Part shown: piece after piece, positions 16,026 to 25,721 of the stretch
Layout of the letters: every line of letters begins with the position of its first letter
Numbering within the stretch: the first letter of the stretch is position 1
Assembly (NCBI RefSeq): GCF_003143515.1
Contig: NZ_CP029343.1
Coordinates: 4,154,001-4,218,000 of the forward strand
DNA from: Massilia oculi
GTDB taxonomy: Bacteria; Pseudomonadota; Gammaproteobacteria; Burkholderiales; Burkholderiaceae_D
Length of the DNA: 64,000 nt
Reading direction: 5' to 3'
The notes under the pieces: generated by a model
Database searches by the model: none
What the model was told of the DNA's origin: nothing
Seen by the model: the letters and a program-made list of their open reading frames with translations, nothing else
Made by a program: the position numbers and the translations under genes

Positions 16026-17237
16026 ATGAATTTCTTTGACGACGTCCTGCACGCCGTGCTGTCGTTCCTGTCCACCGGCCTGCTCGATTTCTCGGCATGG
16101 CAAGTCGTGATCTATACGCTGGTGGTGACCCATATCACGATCGCCGCCGTGACGATCTACCTGCACCGCCACCAGGCGCACCGTGCGCTCGACCTGCATC
16201 CGATTCCGAGCCACTTCTTCCGCTTCTGGCTGTGGCTGACCACCGGCCAGGTTACCAAGGAATGGGCGTCGATCCACCGCAAGCACCACGCCAAGTGCGA
16301 CACCGAAGAAGATCCGCATAGCCCGCAGACGCGCGGCATCCGCAAGGTGCTGTTCGAAGGCGCCGAGCTGTACCGCGCCGAAAGCAAGGTCCAGGAAACC
16401 ATGGACAAGTATGGCCATGGCACGCCGGACGACTGGATCGAGCGCCATGTGTACACCGGCCGCAGCACGCTGGGCGTGGCTTCGCTGCTGGTGATCAACG
16501 TCGCCCTGTTCGGCGTGCTGGGCCTCACCGTGTGGGCGATCCAGATGATGTGGATCCCGATCACGGCCGCCGGCATCATCAATGGCCTGGGCCACTGGTG
16601 GGGTTACCGCAACTACGATTGCAGCGATGCCGCGACCAATATCTTCCCATGGGGCATCCTGATCGGCGGCGAAGAGCTGCACAACAACCACCACACCTAT
16701 GCCACCTCGGCCAAGCTGTCGAGCAAGTGGTACGAGTTCGACCTGGGCTGGGGCTATATCCGCATGCTCGAGATGCTCAAGCTGGCCAAGGTGAAGAAGG
16801 TGGCGCCGAAGCCGAAGCTGGACAAGGACAAGGCGCAGGCCGACTTCGACACCCTGCAGTCGGTGATCGCCAACCGCTACGACGTGATGGCCAAGTATGC
16901 CAAGTCGGTGCGCCACGCCTTCCACGAAGAATTCGAGCACCTCAAGCACAAGGCGCAGCTGGAGTCGCGCTTCCTGAAAAGCTCACGCAAGCTGATGCAG
17001 CGCGAGCCGGCTAAGCTGGAATCGTCGCAGAAGCAGCAACTGGTCGAGTTGTTCCAGCACAGCAAGGCGCTGGAAACCATGCACAATATGCGCGTGGAAC
17101 TGGGTGCGATCTGGGAACGTTCGCATTCGACCCGCGACCAGCTGCTGCACCAGCTGCAGGACTGGTGCAACCGCGCCGAAGCGTCGAAGATCAAGGCGCT
17201 GCAGGACTTTTCGATCCGCTTGCGCGCCTATGCCTGA
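16026..17237 (+). CDS. Membrane fatty-acid (delta-9 type) desaturase
   Basis: 403 residues. The three His boxes of acyl-lipid/acyl-CoA desaturases are present: HRHQAH, HRKHH and HNNHH, carried by a hydrophobic N-terminal 250-residue domain. These bind the di-iron centre that introduces a double bond into membrane fatty acids. The C-terminal ~150 residues (after about 255) are a long charged, probably coiled-coil helix not found in minimal desaturases. GGAG lies just before the ATG. Single gene with its own terminator. Confidence 0.9.
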   Translation: MNFFDDVLHAVLSFLSTGLLDFSAWQVVIYTLVVTHITIAAVTIYLHRHQAHRALDLHPIPSHFFRFWLWLTTGQVTKEWASIHRKHHAKCDTEEDPHSPQTRGIRKVLFEGAELYRAESKVQETMDKYGHGTPDDWIERHVYTGRSTLGVASLLVINVALFGVLGLTVWAIQMMWIPITAAGIINGLGHWWGYRNYDCSDAATNIFPWGILIGGEELHNNHHTYATSAKLSSKWYEFDLGWGYIRMLEMLKLAKVKKVAPKPKLDKDKAQADFDTLQSVIANRYDVMAKYAKSVRHAFHEEFEHLKHKAQLESRFLKSSRKLMQREPAKLESSQKQQLVELFQHSKALETMHNMRVELGAIWERSHSTRDQLLHQLQDWCNRAEASKIKALQDFSIRLRAYA

Positions 17238-17262
17238 TCCTGACGGTCGGTAGACGGTAAAG

Positions 17263-17288
17263 ACAACGGCTTCTTCGGAAGCCGTTGT
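17263..17288 (+). terminator. UUCG-loop terminator after the desaturase gene
   Basis: An 11-bp perfect stem (ACAACGGCTTC / GAAGCCGTTGT) closed by a TTCG tetraloop lies between the convergent desaturase and DUF418 genes. It probably works in both directions, since T-rich or A-rich bases are sparse on either side. Confidence 0.75.
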
Positions 17289-17298
17289 TATTTGCGCC

Positions 17299-18873
17299 TC
17301 ATGCGCCACGCCGCATCGGCGGCCACGTCAGGTAAGTCAGCGCCCGCCACGCCCATTCGAGCGGGCCGTACTGGAAGCGCGCCAGCCACCAGTGGCTGAA
17401 CACGATCTGCAGCGCACACAGCAGCAGGGCAATGCCGACCTGCCCGCTCCTGCCGATGCCCCACCATCCCAGCCCGTGGGCATGGAACAGCAGGGAAAAC
17501 ACGAGCGACTGCATCAGGTAATTGCTGAGCGCCATACGCCCGAACGGCGCCAGGATGCGCACCCGGGCCAGCATGCCCTTGCTGTACAGCGCGAGTACCA
17601 CCGCAGCGACGTAGCCGAGCGAGGCGGGCAGGCTGCCCAGGGTCAGCAAGGCGTTCGCCAGGTCATGGCCTCCGTCGTCGGCGCCGGGAGGACGGCCGGT
17701 GCTGATCAGGCTGCTGAGCAGGCCAAGCCCGACCCCGAAGCCGATGCCGCCGATGGCCAGGCGCCTGAACAAGGGCAGATGGCGGCCGGCGTTGGCGATC
17801 ACGCCGGAGCGCACGAACCAGACCCCCACCAGGAACACACTCACGCCGACCACCACGAAGCCGGTTTCGTCGCGCATCCGCGCCTCCAGGTGGCCCAGGC
17901 GCATCGCGACCGCGTCCGCATAACTGCCGTTGGTAAGCACCGCCTTCTCCTCGATGCTGCGCGCCGCGCGCTCGCGGTATTGCAGGAGGGTGGCGGACGC
18001 GGCGTCGGTCTCTTCGCCGGTGGCGCTGACACTGGATGCTGGCGCCAGCTGGGGCGCGAAGTGGCGGATGCCGCCGTCGAGCGCGGTCAACCCATAGGTG
18101 AGCATGAAGATCGCGACGCCGGCGCGCAGTGGCCGCGCCACCTGCGGCTGGGGGAAGCTCCAGGCCAGCAGGCCCAGCAGCACGAGGACGGCGCCGATCG
18201 CCAGCAGCGCCCCCATATCGCCCTCGCCGCGGACGAAGTCGAGCACGGCGGCCAGCAGCATCAGGCTGCCCGGGACGATCGCCACCAGCGGGAACAGCGC
18301 GCGCCCCTCGCTGCGCAGGTACACGCCCACCAGGCCGGCGAACACGAGCGGCGTGACCAGCCAGCCGGCGAAGCCGAAGGCCGGCAGCTGGGCCAGCAGG
18401 AAGCATGCGGCCATGGTTCCGATCATCGGGCGCCCCCTGGCGAACAGCATCAGCATCAGGGCCAGCGCGCCGATCGCATAGCTGATCAGGATGTCGCCGC
18501 TCCATAGCAGCAGGTAGTGCAGCAGGCCGAACAGGCCGAGGACGGCGACCCGGCGGCCATAGGCGGGCAGGAAGGGGCGTTCGGCCGTGCGCGCCCGTTC
18601 CAGCATCAGGGCGAAACCCATGCCGAACAGCAGCGAGAAAATGGTCCAGAACTTGCCGCTGACAAAATATGCGACGATGAAGGCCACCAGCCAGTCCAGG
18701 CCGTGCAATCCAGCCGGGATGCCGTTGCCGGTTTCGGCCACGGGACGGTTGAAGAATTCGACGTTGGCGATGCAGATGCCGATCAGCGCAAAGCCGCGTA
18801 ATACATCGAGGGCATCGAGACGGTCCTGGCTGGGGATGGGAACGAAGGTGGGGGAGGAAGGCGGACTGGTCAT
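17299..18873 (-). CDS. DUF418 (YeiB-like) multi-pass membrane protein
   Basis: 524 residues. It begins with the family signature RLDALDVLRGFALIGICIANVEFF and has many hydrophobic helices throughout. The C-terminal DUF418 segment contains PFGRMALSNYLMQSL and GPLEWAWRALTY. These proteins belong to the acyltransferase-3-like superfamily of inner-membrane proteins; no substrate is known. Converges on the desaturase gene. Confidence 0.85.
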   Translation of the reverse strand: MTSPPSSPTFVPIPSQDRLDALDVLRGFALIGICIANVEFFNRPVAETGNGIPAGLHGLDWLVAFIVAYFVSGKFWTIFSLLFGMGFALMLERARTAERPFLPAYGRRVAVLGLFGLLHYLLLWSGDILISYAIGALALMLMLFARGRPMIGTMAACFLLAQLPAFGFAGWLVTPLVFAGLVGVYLRSEGRALFPLVAIVPGSLMLLAAVLDFVRGEGDMGALLAIGAVLVLLGLLAWSFPQPQVARPLRAGVAIFMLTYGLTALDGGIRHFAPQLAPASSVSATGEETDAASATLLQYRERAARSIEEKAVLTNGSYADAVAMRLGHLEARMRDETGFVVVGVSVFLVGVWFVRSGVIANAGRHLPLFRRLAIGGIGFGVGLGLLSSLISTGRPPGADDGGHDLANALLTLGSLPASLGYVAAVVLALYSKGMLARVRILAPFGRMALSNYLMQSLVFSLLFHAHGLGWWGIGRSGQVGIALLLCALQIVFSHWWLARFQYGPLEWAWRALTYLTWPPMRRGA

Positions 18874-18905
18874 CCCCCGATGGTAGCGCGGATCGGTGGG
18901 ACGAC

Positions 18906-18937
18906 AAAAAAGCCGCCGGGCTTGCGCGCCGGCGGCT
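18906..18937 (-). terminator. Terminator of the rpmB-rpmG operon
   Basis: Stem AGCCGCCGG / CCGGCGGCT (9 bp) followed on the minus strand by a T run (A residues 18906-18911), 22 bp after the rpmG stop. Confidence 0.85.
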
Positions 18938-18958
18938 TGGTCAAGGAGACAAGATCGA

Positions 18959-19126
18959 TTACTTGATCTTGGTTTCCTTGTAGATCACGTGCTTGCGTGC
19001 TTTCGGGTCGAATTTGGTGATTTCCATCTTCGCCGGCATCGTGCGCTTGTTCTTGGTGGTGGTGTAGAAGTGACCGGTACCTGCGGTCGATTCCAGCTTG
19101 ATTTTGTCGCGGCCAGTTTTTGCCAT
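18959..19126 (-). CDS. rpmG: 50S ribosomal protein L33
   Basis: 55 residues ([20 protein letters not shown].. ending YKETKIK). It is the short Cys-free (C-minus) L33 form, lacking the zinc CxxC pairs, so it does not depend on zinc. It is the second gene of the rpmB-rpmG pair, 13 bp after rpmB. Confidence 0.96.
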   Translation of the reverse strand: MAKTGRDKIKLESTAGTGHFYTTTKNKRTMPAKMEITKFDPKARKHVIYKETKIK

Positions 19127-19139
19127 GATAGCTCCCTAA

Positions 19140-19376
19140 TTAAACTTTTTCGCCACGGGCGCGCATGTCGGCCAGCACGGCGTCGATGCCGAGCTTGTCG
19201 ATCACGCGCAGGCCGGCGTTCGACAGACGCAGCGAAACCCAGCGGTTTTCGGATTCGACGTAGATACGGCGGTTCTGCAGGTTAGGCAGGAAACGACGCT
19301 TCGTTTTGTTGTTAGCGTGGGAGACGTTGTTACCAACCATCACACCCTTGCCGGTTACTTGGCAAACACGTGCCAT
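19140..19376 (-). CDS. rpmB: 50S ribosomal protein L28
   Basis: 78 residues ([28 protein letters not shown]..), the usual length and sequence of proteobacterial L28. The single Cys (C5) is not part of a zinc site. Transcribed together with rpmG. Confidence 0.97.
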   Translation of the reverse strand: MARVCQVTGKGVMVGNNVSHANNKTKRRFLPNLQNRRIYVESENRWVSLRLSNAGLRVIDKLGIDAVLADMRARGEKV

Positions 19377-19596
19377 AGTGCACTCCTTAAATATGTTCCA
19401 GAATTGGAAAAACGAGAGTATAGCGTGAAAAGCAAAGCGGAATCAATCACTTACGAAAAACAAATGTGTCTTTTATTAATGGAAAAATTTAACAATTCCT
19501 GCTGAGTGTCGTAACTCGCTGTTTACGCTATGTAATTTCGAGCAAACATGACAGCCCGTGTAAGGACGCGGCCGAGGCGCCGCCGAGGTTTATCGG

Positions 19597-20268
19597 TCAC
19601 AACTGCCCACTCTCTGCAAAGGAATGCACCTGATTGCCCGCCACGACGAAGTGGTCCAGCACCCGGATGTCGACCAGCGACAGCGCCTGCACCAGGGCAC
19701 TGGTCAGGCGCAGGTCGGCTTCGCTCGGCTCGGCCACGCCGGACGGGTGATTGTGCGCCAGGATCACCGCCGCGGCATTACGCCGCAGCGCCGCCTTGAC
19801 CACCTCTCTCGGGTAGACGCTGGTATGCGTGAGCGTGCCCCTGAACATCTCCTCGCAATTGATCAGTCTATTCTTCACGTCCAGGAACAGCACCATGAAC
19901 GATTCATGGGTCTGCAGCGCGAACTGGCTGCGCAGGTAGTGGCGCACCGCCTCGGGCGAGCACAGCGCCTCGCGCCGGAACTGTTCGGCCACCGCGCGCC
20001 GCGCCAGCTCGAGCGCGGCCTGCAACTGGGCATACTTGGCCGGCCCCAGGCCGTGCAGCCGGCCGAATTCTCCGGAGTCGGCATGCAGCAACCGGTGCAG
20101 GGAGCCGAAATGTGCCAGCGTGTCGCCGGCCAACGTGACGGCGCTCTTGCCGGCCACGCCCACGCGCAGGAAGATGGCCAGCAACTCGGTATCCGACAGC
20201 GCATGCGGCCCGTCGCGCAGCAGGCGCTCGCGGGGACGGTCCTGTTCCGGCCAATCGCAAATTCCCAT
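19597..20268 (-). CDS. radC: RadC/YicR-family JAMM-domain protein
   Basis: 223 residues from the ATG at 20268 (GAGG eight bases upstream). An N-terminal UPF0758 helix-hairpin-helix-like segment ([13 protein letters not shown]) precedes a JAB/MPN+ domain. Its metal-binding motif is [14 protein letters not shown] (two His and an Asp). Despite the historical name, a role in DNA repair is doubtful; the domain is metalloprotease-like. It is transcribed divergently from fkpB, 102 bp apart. Confidence 0.9.
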   Translation of the reverse strand: MGICDWPEQDRPRERLLRDGPHALSDTELLAIFLRVGVAGKSAVTLAGDTLAHFGSLHRLLHADSGEFGRLHGLGPAKYAQLQAALELARRAVAEQFRREALCSPEAVRHYLRSQFALQTHESFMVLFLDVKNRLINCEEMFRGTLTHTSVYPREVVKAALRRNAAAVILAHNHPSGVAEPSEADLRLTSALVQALSLVDIRVLDHFVVAGNQVHSFAESGQL

Positions 20269-20370
20269 ATTCGATTCCTCGCCAAAAAAAGAGGCAGCCA
20301 AGGCGCAAGAGGCGCGCGTGGCTTACAATAGCGGTTTGCCTGATCAGGTATGCCCGTTATCACAAAGAAC

Positions 20371-20823
20371 ATGTCCAACGCTGCTCCCGTCGTCAACGAA
20401 TCCTCTTATCTGACCCTGCATTACCGCCTGGCCGTCGCCGGCGGTTCCGATGTGGTCACGACCTTCAATGGCACGCCCGCCACCTTGCTGCTGGGCCAGG
20501 GCCAGTTGGCGCCATTCCTCGAGGCGCGCCTGATCGGCCTGCCGGAGGGCACGCACCAGACCTTCGAGCTCAGCGCTGCGGAAGCGTTCGGTGAGCGTAA
20601 CCCGGAGCTGATCCAGTCGGTGTCAAAGGCCACGCTGGAAGAAAACTCGGTGCCGGGCACGGAGTACAACGTGGGCGAGGTGGTCGAGTTCAACGCGCCG
20701 AAGGGCGGCCGTTTCGCCGGCGTGCTGCTGGAATCGCGCGCCGACTCGGCCCTGTTCGATTTCAACCACCCGATGGCCGGCCGCGCCCTGCAATTCGAAG
20801 TGAAACTGATTTCGGTTCTGTAA
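20371..20823 (+). CDS. fkpB: FKBP-type peptidyl-prolyl isomerase, SlpA/FkpB type
   Basis: 150 residues from the ATG at 20371; an alternative in-frame ATG at 20350 adds seven residues. A split FKBP domain ([11 protein letters not shown].. and [12 protein letters not shown]) surrounds an inserted IF chaperone domain ([19 protein letters not shown]), as in SlpA. It assists protein folding in the cytoplasm. The order fkpB-ispH, 14 bp apart, is conserved in proteobacteria. Confidence 0.9.
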   Translation: MSNAAPVVNESSYLTLHYRLAVAGGSDVVTTFNGTPATLLLGQGQLAPFLEARLIGLPEGTHQTFELSAAEAFGERNPELIQSVSKATLEENSVPGTEYNVGEVVEFNAPKGGRFAGVLLESRADSALFDFNHPMAGRALQFEVKLISVL

Positions 20824-20837
20824 GGACGACAGGAATA

Positions 20838-21800
20838 ATGATGGAAAACGAAATTCTGCTGGCCCAGCCGCGCGGCTTCTGCGCCGGCGTTGACCGCGCG
20901 ATCGAGATCGTCGAGCGCGCCTTGTCCCAATTCGGCGCACCGATCTACGTGCGTCACGAGATCGTGCACAACGCCTATGTGGTCGACGACCTGCGCGCCA
21001 AGGGCGCGATCTTCATCGAAGAACTCGAAGACGTCCCGCCCGGCAATACGCTGGTGTTCTCGGCCCACGGCGTCTCGAAGGCCGTGCGCGCCGACGCCGA
21101 GGCGCGCGGGCTCACCATTTTTGACGCCACCTGCCCGCTGGTGACCAAGGTCCACGTCGAAGTCGCCAAGATGCGCAAGCAGGGCGCCGAGATCATCATG
21201 ATCGGCCACGACGGCCACCCCGAGGTCGAAGGCACCATGGGTCAGGCCGAAGAAGGCATGCACCTGGTCGAGACGGTCGAGGACGTGCAGAAGCTGCAAG
21301 TGCGCAACCCGGAACTGCTGGCCTACGTGTCGCAGACCACCCTGTCGGTCGACGACACCCTGGACATCATCGCGGCGCTCAAGGCGCGCTTCCCGAACAT
21401 CATCGAGCCGAAGAAGGGCGACATCTGCTACGCCACCACCAACCGCCAGGAAGCCGTGAAGTTCATGGCGCCGCAGGTCGAGGTCGTGGTCGTCGTGGGC
21501 AGCCCGAACAGCTCGAACTCGAACCGCCTGCGCGAAGTGGCCGAAAAAATGGGCACGCCGGCCTATATGGTCGACAACGCCGGCAAGATCGATCCCAGCT
21601 GGATCGAGGGCAAGAAGCGGATCGGCGTGACCGCCGGCGCCTCGGCGCCCGAGGTGCTGGTGCAGGCCGTGATCGACCGCCTGAAGGAACTGGGCGCGGC
21701 CAGTGTGCGCGCGCTCGACGGCGTCGAAGAACACGTGACCTTCCCGCTGCCGAAAGGCCTGGACGGCGTACGTCCTGAGCCAGCTTCGCCAGCAGCCTGA
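20838..21800 (+). CDS. ispH: 4-hydroxy-3-methylbut-2-enyl diphosphate reductase
   Basis: 320 residues; the ATG at 20841 is an equal start candidate. The three cluster cysteines are C15 ([10 protein letters not shown]), C99 ([11 protein letters not shown]) and C197 ([11 protein letters not shown]). Catalytic Glu and His residues occur in the HGVSK and [11 protein letters not shown] segments. It reduces HMBPP to IPP and DMAPP, the last step of the non-mevalonate isoprenoid pathway. Second gene of the fkpB-ispH unit. Confidence 0.97.
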   Translation: MMENEILLAQPRGFCAGVDRAIEIVERALSQFGAPIYVRHEIVHNAYVVDDLRAKGAIFIEELEDVPPGNTLVFSAHGVSKAVRADAEARGLTIFDATCPLVTKVHVEVAKMRKQGAEIIMIGHDGHPEVEGTMGQAEEGMHLVETVEDVQKLQVRNPELLAYVSQTTLSVDDTLDIIAALKARFPNIIEPKKGDICYATTNRQEAVKFMAPQVEVVVVVGSPNSSNSNRLREVAEKMGTPAYMVDNAGKIDPSWIEGKKRIGVTAGASAPEVLVQAVIDRLKELGAASVRALDGVEEHVTFPLPKGLDGVRPEPASPAA

Positions 21801-21925
21801 ACTTTATTTCTCGTACAGACAGAAAACAAAATTTGCTACTGCACGGATTTACCGTGATTAGTTTTCCAAAAGCCAAGTTATGATGGCGAACTCGGAAAAT
21901 TAGTCATGGTGGAGCAGGCCATGAG

Positions 21926-21963
21926 CGGCACTTCGGGAGGGATCCCGCGGTGCCGTTTTTTTG
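21926..21963 (+). terminator. Strong intrinsic terminator in the livH leader
   Basis: The outer stem CGGCAC/GTGCCG and inner stem CGGGA/TCCCG are separated by a 2-nt bulge on each side. They are followed by an uninterrupted T run (21956-21962). The structure ends only 27 bp before the livH ATG, which leaves almost no room for a promoter in between. It may terminate ispH transcripts, act as an attenuator for the liv operon, or both. Confidence 0.8.
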
Positions 21964-21989
21964 CAAGGCAAAAATATACAGGCAGAACG

Positions 21990-22919
21990 ATGGAAACCTT
22001 TATTCAACAGCTGCTGAACGGCCTGGTGCTGGGCAGCATGTATGCGCTGGTCGCGCTCGGCTACACGATGGTGTACGGCGTGCTCAACCTGATCAACTTC
22101 GCCCACGGCGACGTGCTGATGATCGGCGCCATGATCGGCCTGACGATCCTGCAATTGCTCGAGGCGACTATTCCCGGCCTGCCAGGCTATGTCCAGCTGG
22201 CGGCCGCCATCGTCGGCGCGATTCCCCTCACCATGCTTGTCAGCATCCTGATCGAGCGCGTCGCCTACCGCCGCCTGCGCCATGCGCCGCGCCTGGCGCC
22301 CCTGATCACGGCGATCGGCGTCTCGATCCTGCTACAGACCTTCGCCATGATGATCTGGGGCCGCAGCCCGCTCCCGTTCCCGCAACTGCTGTCGTCCGAA
22401 CCGATCATGGTCGGCGGCGCCATGATCTCGCAGACGCAAGTGCTGCTGCTGGTGCTGGCGGCCGTCGCCATGGGCGCCCTGGTGCTGCTGGTCGAGCGCA
22501 CCAAGATGGGCCGCGCGATGCGCGCCGTGGCCGAAAACCCGCGCGTGGCCGGCCTGATGGGCGTGGACGCGAACCGCGTGATCGTCGCCACCTTCGCCAT
22601 CGGCGCCGCGCTGGCGGCCGTCGCCGGCGTGATGTGGGGCGCCAACTACGCCTCGATCACCTTCACCATGGGCGTGCTGCCGGGCCTGAAGGCCTTCTGC
22701 GCCGCGGTGCTGGGCGGGATCGGCAACATCTATGGCGCCATGCTCGGCGGCCTGCTGCTGGGGATCATCGAGGCGCTCGGCGCCGGCTACATCGGCGACC
22801 TGACCGGCGGCTTCCTCGGCAGCCACTACCAGGACATCTTCGCCTTCGTGGTGCTGATCCTGGTCCTGACCCTGCGCCCGTCCGGCATCATGGGCGAACG
22901 CGTGGCCGACCGCGCCTGA
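21990..22919 (+). CDS. livH: Branched-chain amino-acid ABC transporter permease LivH
   Basis: 309 residues from the ATG at 21990; the sequence upstream is the terminator hairpin, not protein. It is an all-hydrophobic BPD_transp_2 permease with the family's opening QLLNGLVLGSMYALVALGYTMVYGVLNLINFAHGD and a C-terminal EAA-like coupling region (GVLPGLKAFCAAVLGGIGNIYGA). It forms the inner-membrane channel with LivM. First gene of livH-livM-livG-livF. Confidence 0.93.
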   Translation: METFIQQLLNGLVLGSMYALVALGYTMVYGVLNLINFAHGDVLMIGAMIGLTILQLLEATIPGLPGYVQLAAAIVGAIPLTMLVSILIERVAYRRLRHAPRLAPLITAIGVSILLQTFAMMIWGRSPLPFPQLLSSEPIMVGGAMISQTQVLLLVLAAVAMGALVLLVERTKMGRAMRAVAENPRVAGLMGVDANRVIVATFAIGAALAAVAGVMWGANYASITFTMGVLPGLKAFCAAVLGGIGNIYGAMLGGLLLGIIEALGAGYIGDLTGGFLGSHYQDIFAFVVLILVLTLRPSGIMGERVADRA

Positions 22920-22931
22920 CGGGAGCACACC

Positions 22932-24143
22932 ATGGCACTCCTGACCTTCGACACCCAGCACAAGCCGCGCCAGGCCGCCATCAGCATGGCGGCGGTGCTG
23001 ATCCTGATGCTGATCTTCCCCTTCGTCGCTTCGGAGTATGGCAATTCGTGGGTGCGCATCATCGACATCGCGCTGCTGTACATCATGCTGGCGCTGGGCC
23101 TGAACATCGTGGTCGGCTTCGCCGGCCTGCTCGACCTGGGCTATATCGCCTTCTTCGCGGTCGGCGCCTACCTGGTCGGCCTGTTCTCGTCGCCGCAGTT
23201 CGCGGCGCTGCTCGAATCGCTCATCTATTATTCGCCGGCGATCGGCGAAGCGCTGGTGGCCTTCTTCGGTCCCGGGATCGCAGAGAATGGCATCCACCTG
23301 TCGCTGTGGGCCATCGTGCCGCTGGCGGCGCTGTGCGCCGCGCTGTGCGGCGCGCTGCTGGGCGCCCCGACCCTCAAGCTGCGCGGCGACTACCTCGCCA
23401 TCGTGACGCTGGGCTTCGGCGAGATCATCCGCATCTTCATGAACAACCTGAACGACCCGATCAACTTCACCAACGGGCCGCAGGGCATCAATATGATCGA
23501 CCCGATCCGCGTGTTCGGGGTGTCGCTGGCGGGCGAGCCGGGTTCGGGCGCCAACGTCATGATCGGCGACTATGCGATGCCGTCGGTGAACGCCTATTAC
23601 TTCCTGTTCCTGGCCATGGTGATCGCGACGATCTTCATCACCGGCCGCCTGCAGCATTCGCGCCTGGGCCGGGCCTGGGTGGCGATCCGCGAGGACGAGA
23701 TCGCGGCCAAGGCGATGGGCATCAATACCCGCAACGTCAAGCTGCTGGCCTTCGCCATGGGCGCGTCGTTCGGCGGCGTGGCCGGCGCGATGTTCGGCGC
23801 CTTCCAGGGTTTCGTGTCGCCCGAGTCGTTCTCGCTGACCGAGTCGATCGCGGTGCTGGCGATGGTGGTCCTGGGCGGCATCGGCCACATCCCGGGCGTG
23901 GTGCTGGGCGGCGTGCTGCTGGCCGCCTTGCCCGAGGTGCTGCGCCACGTGGTCGATCCGCTTCAACAGGCCGTGTTCGGCAAGGTGATCGTCGAGGCCG
24001 AGGTGCTGCGCCAGTTGCTGTACGGCCTGGCCCTGGTGCTGATCATGCTGATCCGCCCGGCAGGCCTGTGGCCGTCGCCCAACCGGGAAGAGCGTCCCAA
24101 CGCCGCCCTGGCGCGCGAGGAAGATGAAGCGCCCGCCGCGTGA
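22932..24143 (+). CDS. livM: Branched-chain amino-acid ABC transporter permease LivM
   Basis: 403 residues, a BPD_transp_2 permease with about ten hydrophobic segments. The coupling segment is GMSFGG-like (MGASFGGVAGAMFGAFQGFVSPESF), followed by the VLAMVVLGGIGHIPG signature. It starts 12 bp after livH. Its TGA overlaps the livG ATG (TGATG), so the two are translationally coupled. Confidence 0.93.
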   Translation: MALLTFDTQHKPRQAAISMAAVLILMLIFPFVASEYGNSWVRIIDIALLYIMLALGLNIVVGFAGLLDLGYIAFFAVGAYLVGLFSSPQFAALLESLIYYSPAIGEALVAFFGPGIAENGIHLSLWAIVPLAALCAALCGALLGAPTLKLRGDYLAIVTLGFGEIIRIFMNNLNDPINFTNGPQGINMIDPIRVFGVSLAGEPGSGANVMIGDYAMPSVNAYYFLFLAMVIATIFITGRLQHSRLGRAWVAIREDEIAAKAMGINTRNVKLLAFAMGASFGGVAGAMFGAFQGFVSPESFSLTESIAVLAMVVLGGIGHIPGVVLGGVLLAALPEVLRHVVDPLQQAVFGKVIVEAEVLRQLLYGLALVLIMLIRPAGLWPSPNREERPNAALAREEDEAPAA

Positions 24144-24928
24144 TGAGTGAGCAGAACATGAACCAACAAGTCCTCCTGAACATCCAGGGCGTCAATAAAC
24201 GCTTCGGCGGCCTGCAGGCGCTGACCGACGTCGGCATCCGGATCATGCAGGGCCAGATCTATGGCCTGATCGGTCCCAATGGCGCCGGCAAGACCACCTT
24301 CTTCAACGTGATCACGGGCCTGTACCAGCCGGACAGCGGCACTTTCGAGCTGGCCGGCAAGCCGTATTCGCCGTCGGCGCCGCATGACGTGGCCAGGGCC
24401 GGCATCGCCCGCACCTTCCAGAACATCCGCCTGTTCGGCGAGATGAGCGCGCTCGAGAACGTGATGGTCGGACGCCATGTGCGCACGAAGCAGGGCGTGC
24501 TGGGCGCGATCCTGCGTCACAAGGCGGCGCGCGAGGAAGAATCCGCGATCCGCCTGCGCGCCCAGGAGCTGCTCGATTTCGTGGGCATCGGCCAATTCGC
24601 CAACCGCACCGCGAAATTCCTGTCCTACGGCGACCAGCGCCGCCTGGAAATCGCACGCGCGCTGGCCACCGATCCGCAACTGCTGGCGCTGGACGAACCG
24701 GCGGCCGGCATGAACGCCACCGAAAAGCTGGCGCTGCGCGAGCTGCTCGTGAAAATCAAGGCCGAGGGCCGGACCGTGCTGCTGATCGAGCACGACGTCA
24801 AGCTCATGATGGGCCTGTGCGACCGCATCACGGTGCTCGAATACGGCAAGCAGATCGCCGAAGGCCTGCCGGCCGAGATCCAGAAGAACCAGGCCGTGAT
24901 CGACGCCTATCTTGGAGGTGCCCACTGA
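24143..24928 (+). CDS. livG: Branched-chain amino-acid ABC transporter ATPase LivG
   Basis: 261 residues from the ATG at 24143 (a GTG at 24140 is also in frame). Walker A GPNGAGKTTFF, Q-loop, a signature of the form LSYGDQRRLEIARAL, Walker B LLALDEPAAGMN and H-loop EHDVKLMM are all present. It hydrolyses ATP to drive LivHM. Its stop overlaps the livF start by one base. Confidence 0.93.
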   Translation: MSEQNMNQQVLLNIQGVNKRFGGLQALTDVGIRIMQGQIYGLIGPNGAGKTTFFNVITGLYQPDSGTFELAGKPYSPSAPHDVARAGIARTFQNIRLFGEMSALENVMVGRHVRTKQGVLGAILRHKAAREEESAIRLRAQELLDFVGIGQFANRTAKFLSYGDQRRLEIARALATDPQLLALDEPAAGMNATEKLALRELLVKIKAEGRTVLLIEHDVKLMMGLCDRITVLEYGKQIAEGLPAEIQKNQAVIDAYLGGAH

Positions 24929-25650
24929 TGCGTGATCCCGTTCTGAACATCGCCGGCCTGAAGGTCGCCTACGGCGGCATCAAGGCGGTCAAGGGCGTCG
25001 ACCTCGAGGTGGCGAAAGGCGAGCTGGTGACGCTGATCGGCGCCAACGGCGCCGGCAAGACCACGACCCTGAAGGCCATCACCGGCACCCTTCCGCCGTG
25101 CAAGGTCGAGGGGTCGATCGAGTATCTCGGCCAGCCGCTGCGCGGCACGCAGTCGTTCCGGATGGTGCGCCAGAAGCTGGCCATGGTGCCGGAAGGGCGG
25201 GGCGTGTTCACCCGCATGTCGATCCACGAAAACCTGTTGATGGGCGCCTACACGCGCGACGACAAGGCCGCGATCGATGCCGACATCGAGAAGTGGTACA
25301 CCGTCTTCCCGCGCCTGAAGGAACGCTCGGCCCAGCTGGCCGGCACCCTGTCGGGCGGAGAGCAGCAGATGCTGGCGATGGCGCGCGCATTGATGAGCCA
25401 TCCGACCCTGCTGCTGCTGGACGAGCCATCGATGGGCCTGGCCCCGATCATGGTCGAGAAAATTTTTGAAGTGATCCGCGACGTGTCGCAGCAGGGCATC
25501 ACGATCCTGCTGGTGGAACAGAACGCCAAGCTGGCGCTGCAGGCCGCGCACCGCGGCTACGTGATGGATTCGGGCGCGATCACCATGACCGGCAATGCGC
25601 GCGATATGTTGAACGATCCCCGGGTGCAGGCGGCCTATCTCGGCGAGTAG
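24928..25650 (+). CDS. livF: Branched-chain amino-acid ABC transporter ATPase LivF
   Basis: 240 residues. GGAGGT lies eight bases before the ATG. Walker A GANGAGKTTTL, signature LSGGEQQMLAMARAL, Walker B LLLLDEPSMGLAP and H-loop EQNAKLAL mark the second ATPase. Last gene of the unit: no LivK/LivJ binding protein occurs in the window, so it must be encoded elsewhere. Confidence 0.93.
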   Translation: MRDPVLNIAGLKVAYGGIKAVKGVDLEVAKGELVTLIGANGAGKTTTLKAITGTLPPCKVEGSIEYLGQPLRGTQSFRMVRQKLAMVPEGRGVFTRMSIHENLLMGAYTRDDKAAIDADIEKWYTVFPRLKERSAQLAGTLSGGEQQMLAMARALMSHPTLLLLDEPSMGLAPIMVEKIFEVIRDVSQQGITILLVEQNAKLALQAAHRGYVMDSGAITMTGNARDMLNDPRVQAAYLGE

Positions 25651-25668
25651 GATCGCTGGGCAGAAATG

Positions 25669-25704
25669 AAAAGGCCGGAGGCGCGATCGCGTCCCCGGCC
25701 TTTT
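25669..25704. terminator. Bidirectional terminator between livF and phasin gene
   Basis: A 10-bp stem AAAAGGCCGG / CCGGCCTTTT with A tract and T tract on the two sides lies between convergent genes, so it can end transcription on both strands. Confidence 0.85.
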
Positions 25705-25721
25705 ATTTGACCAGTCGCAGC

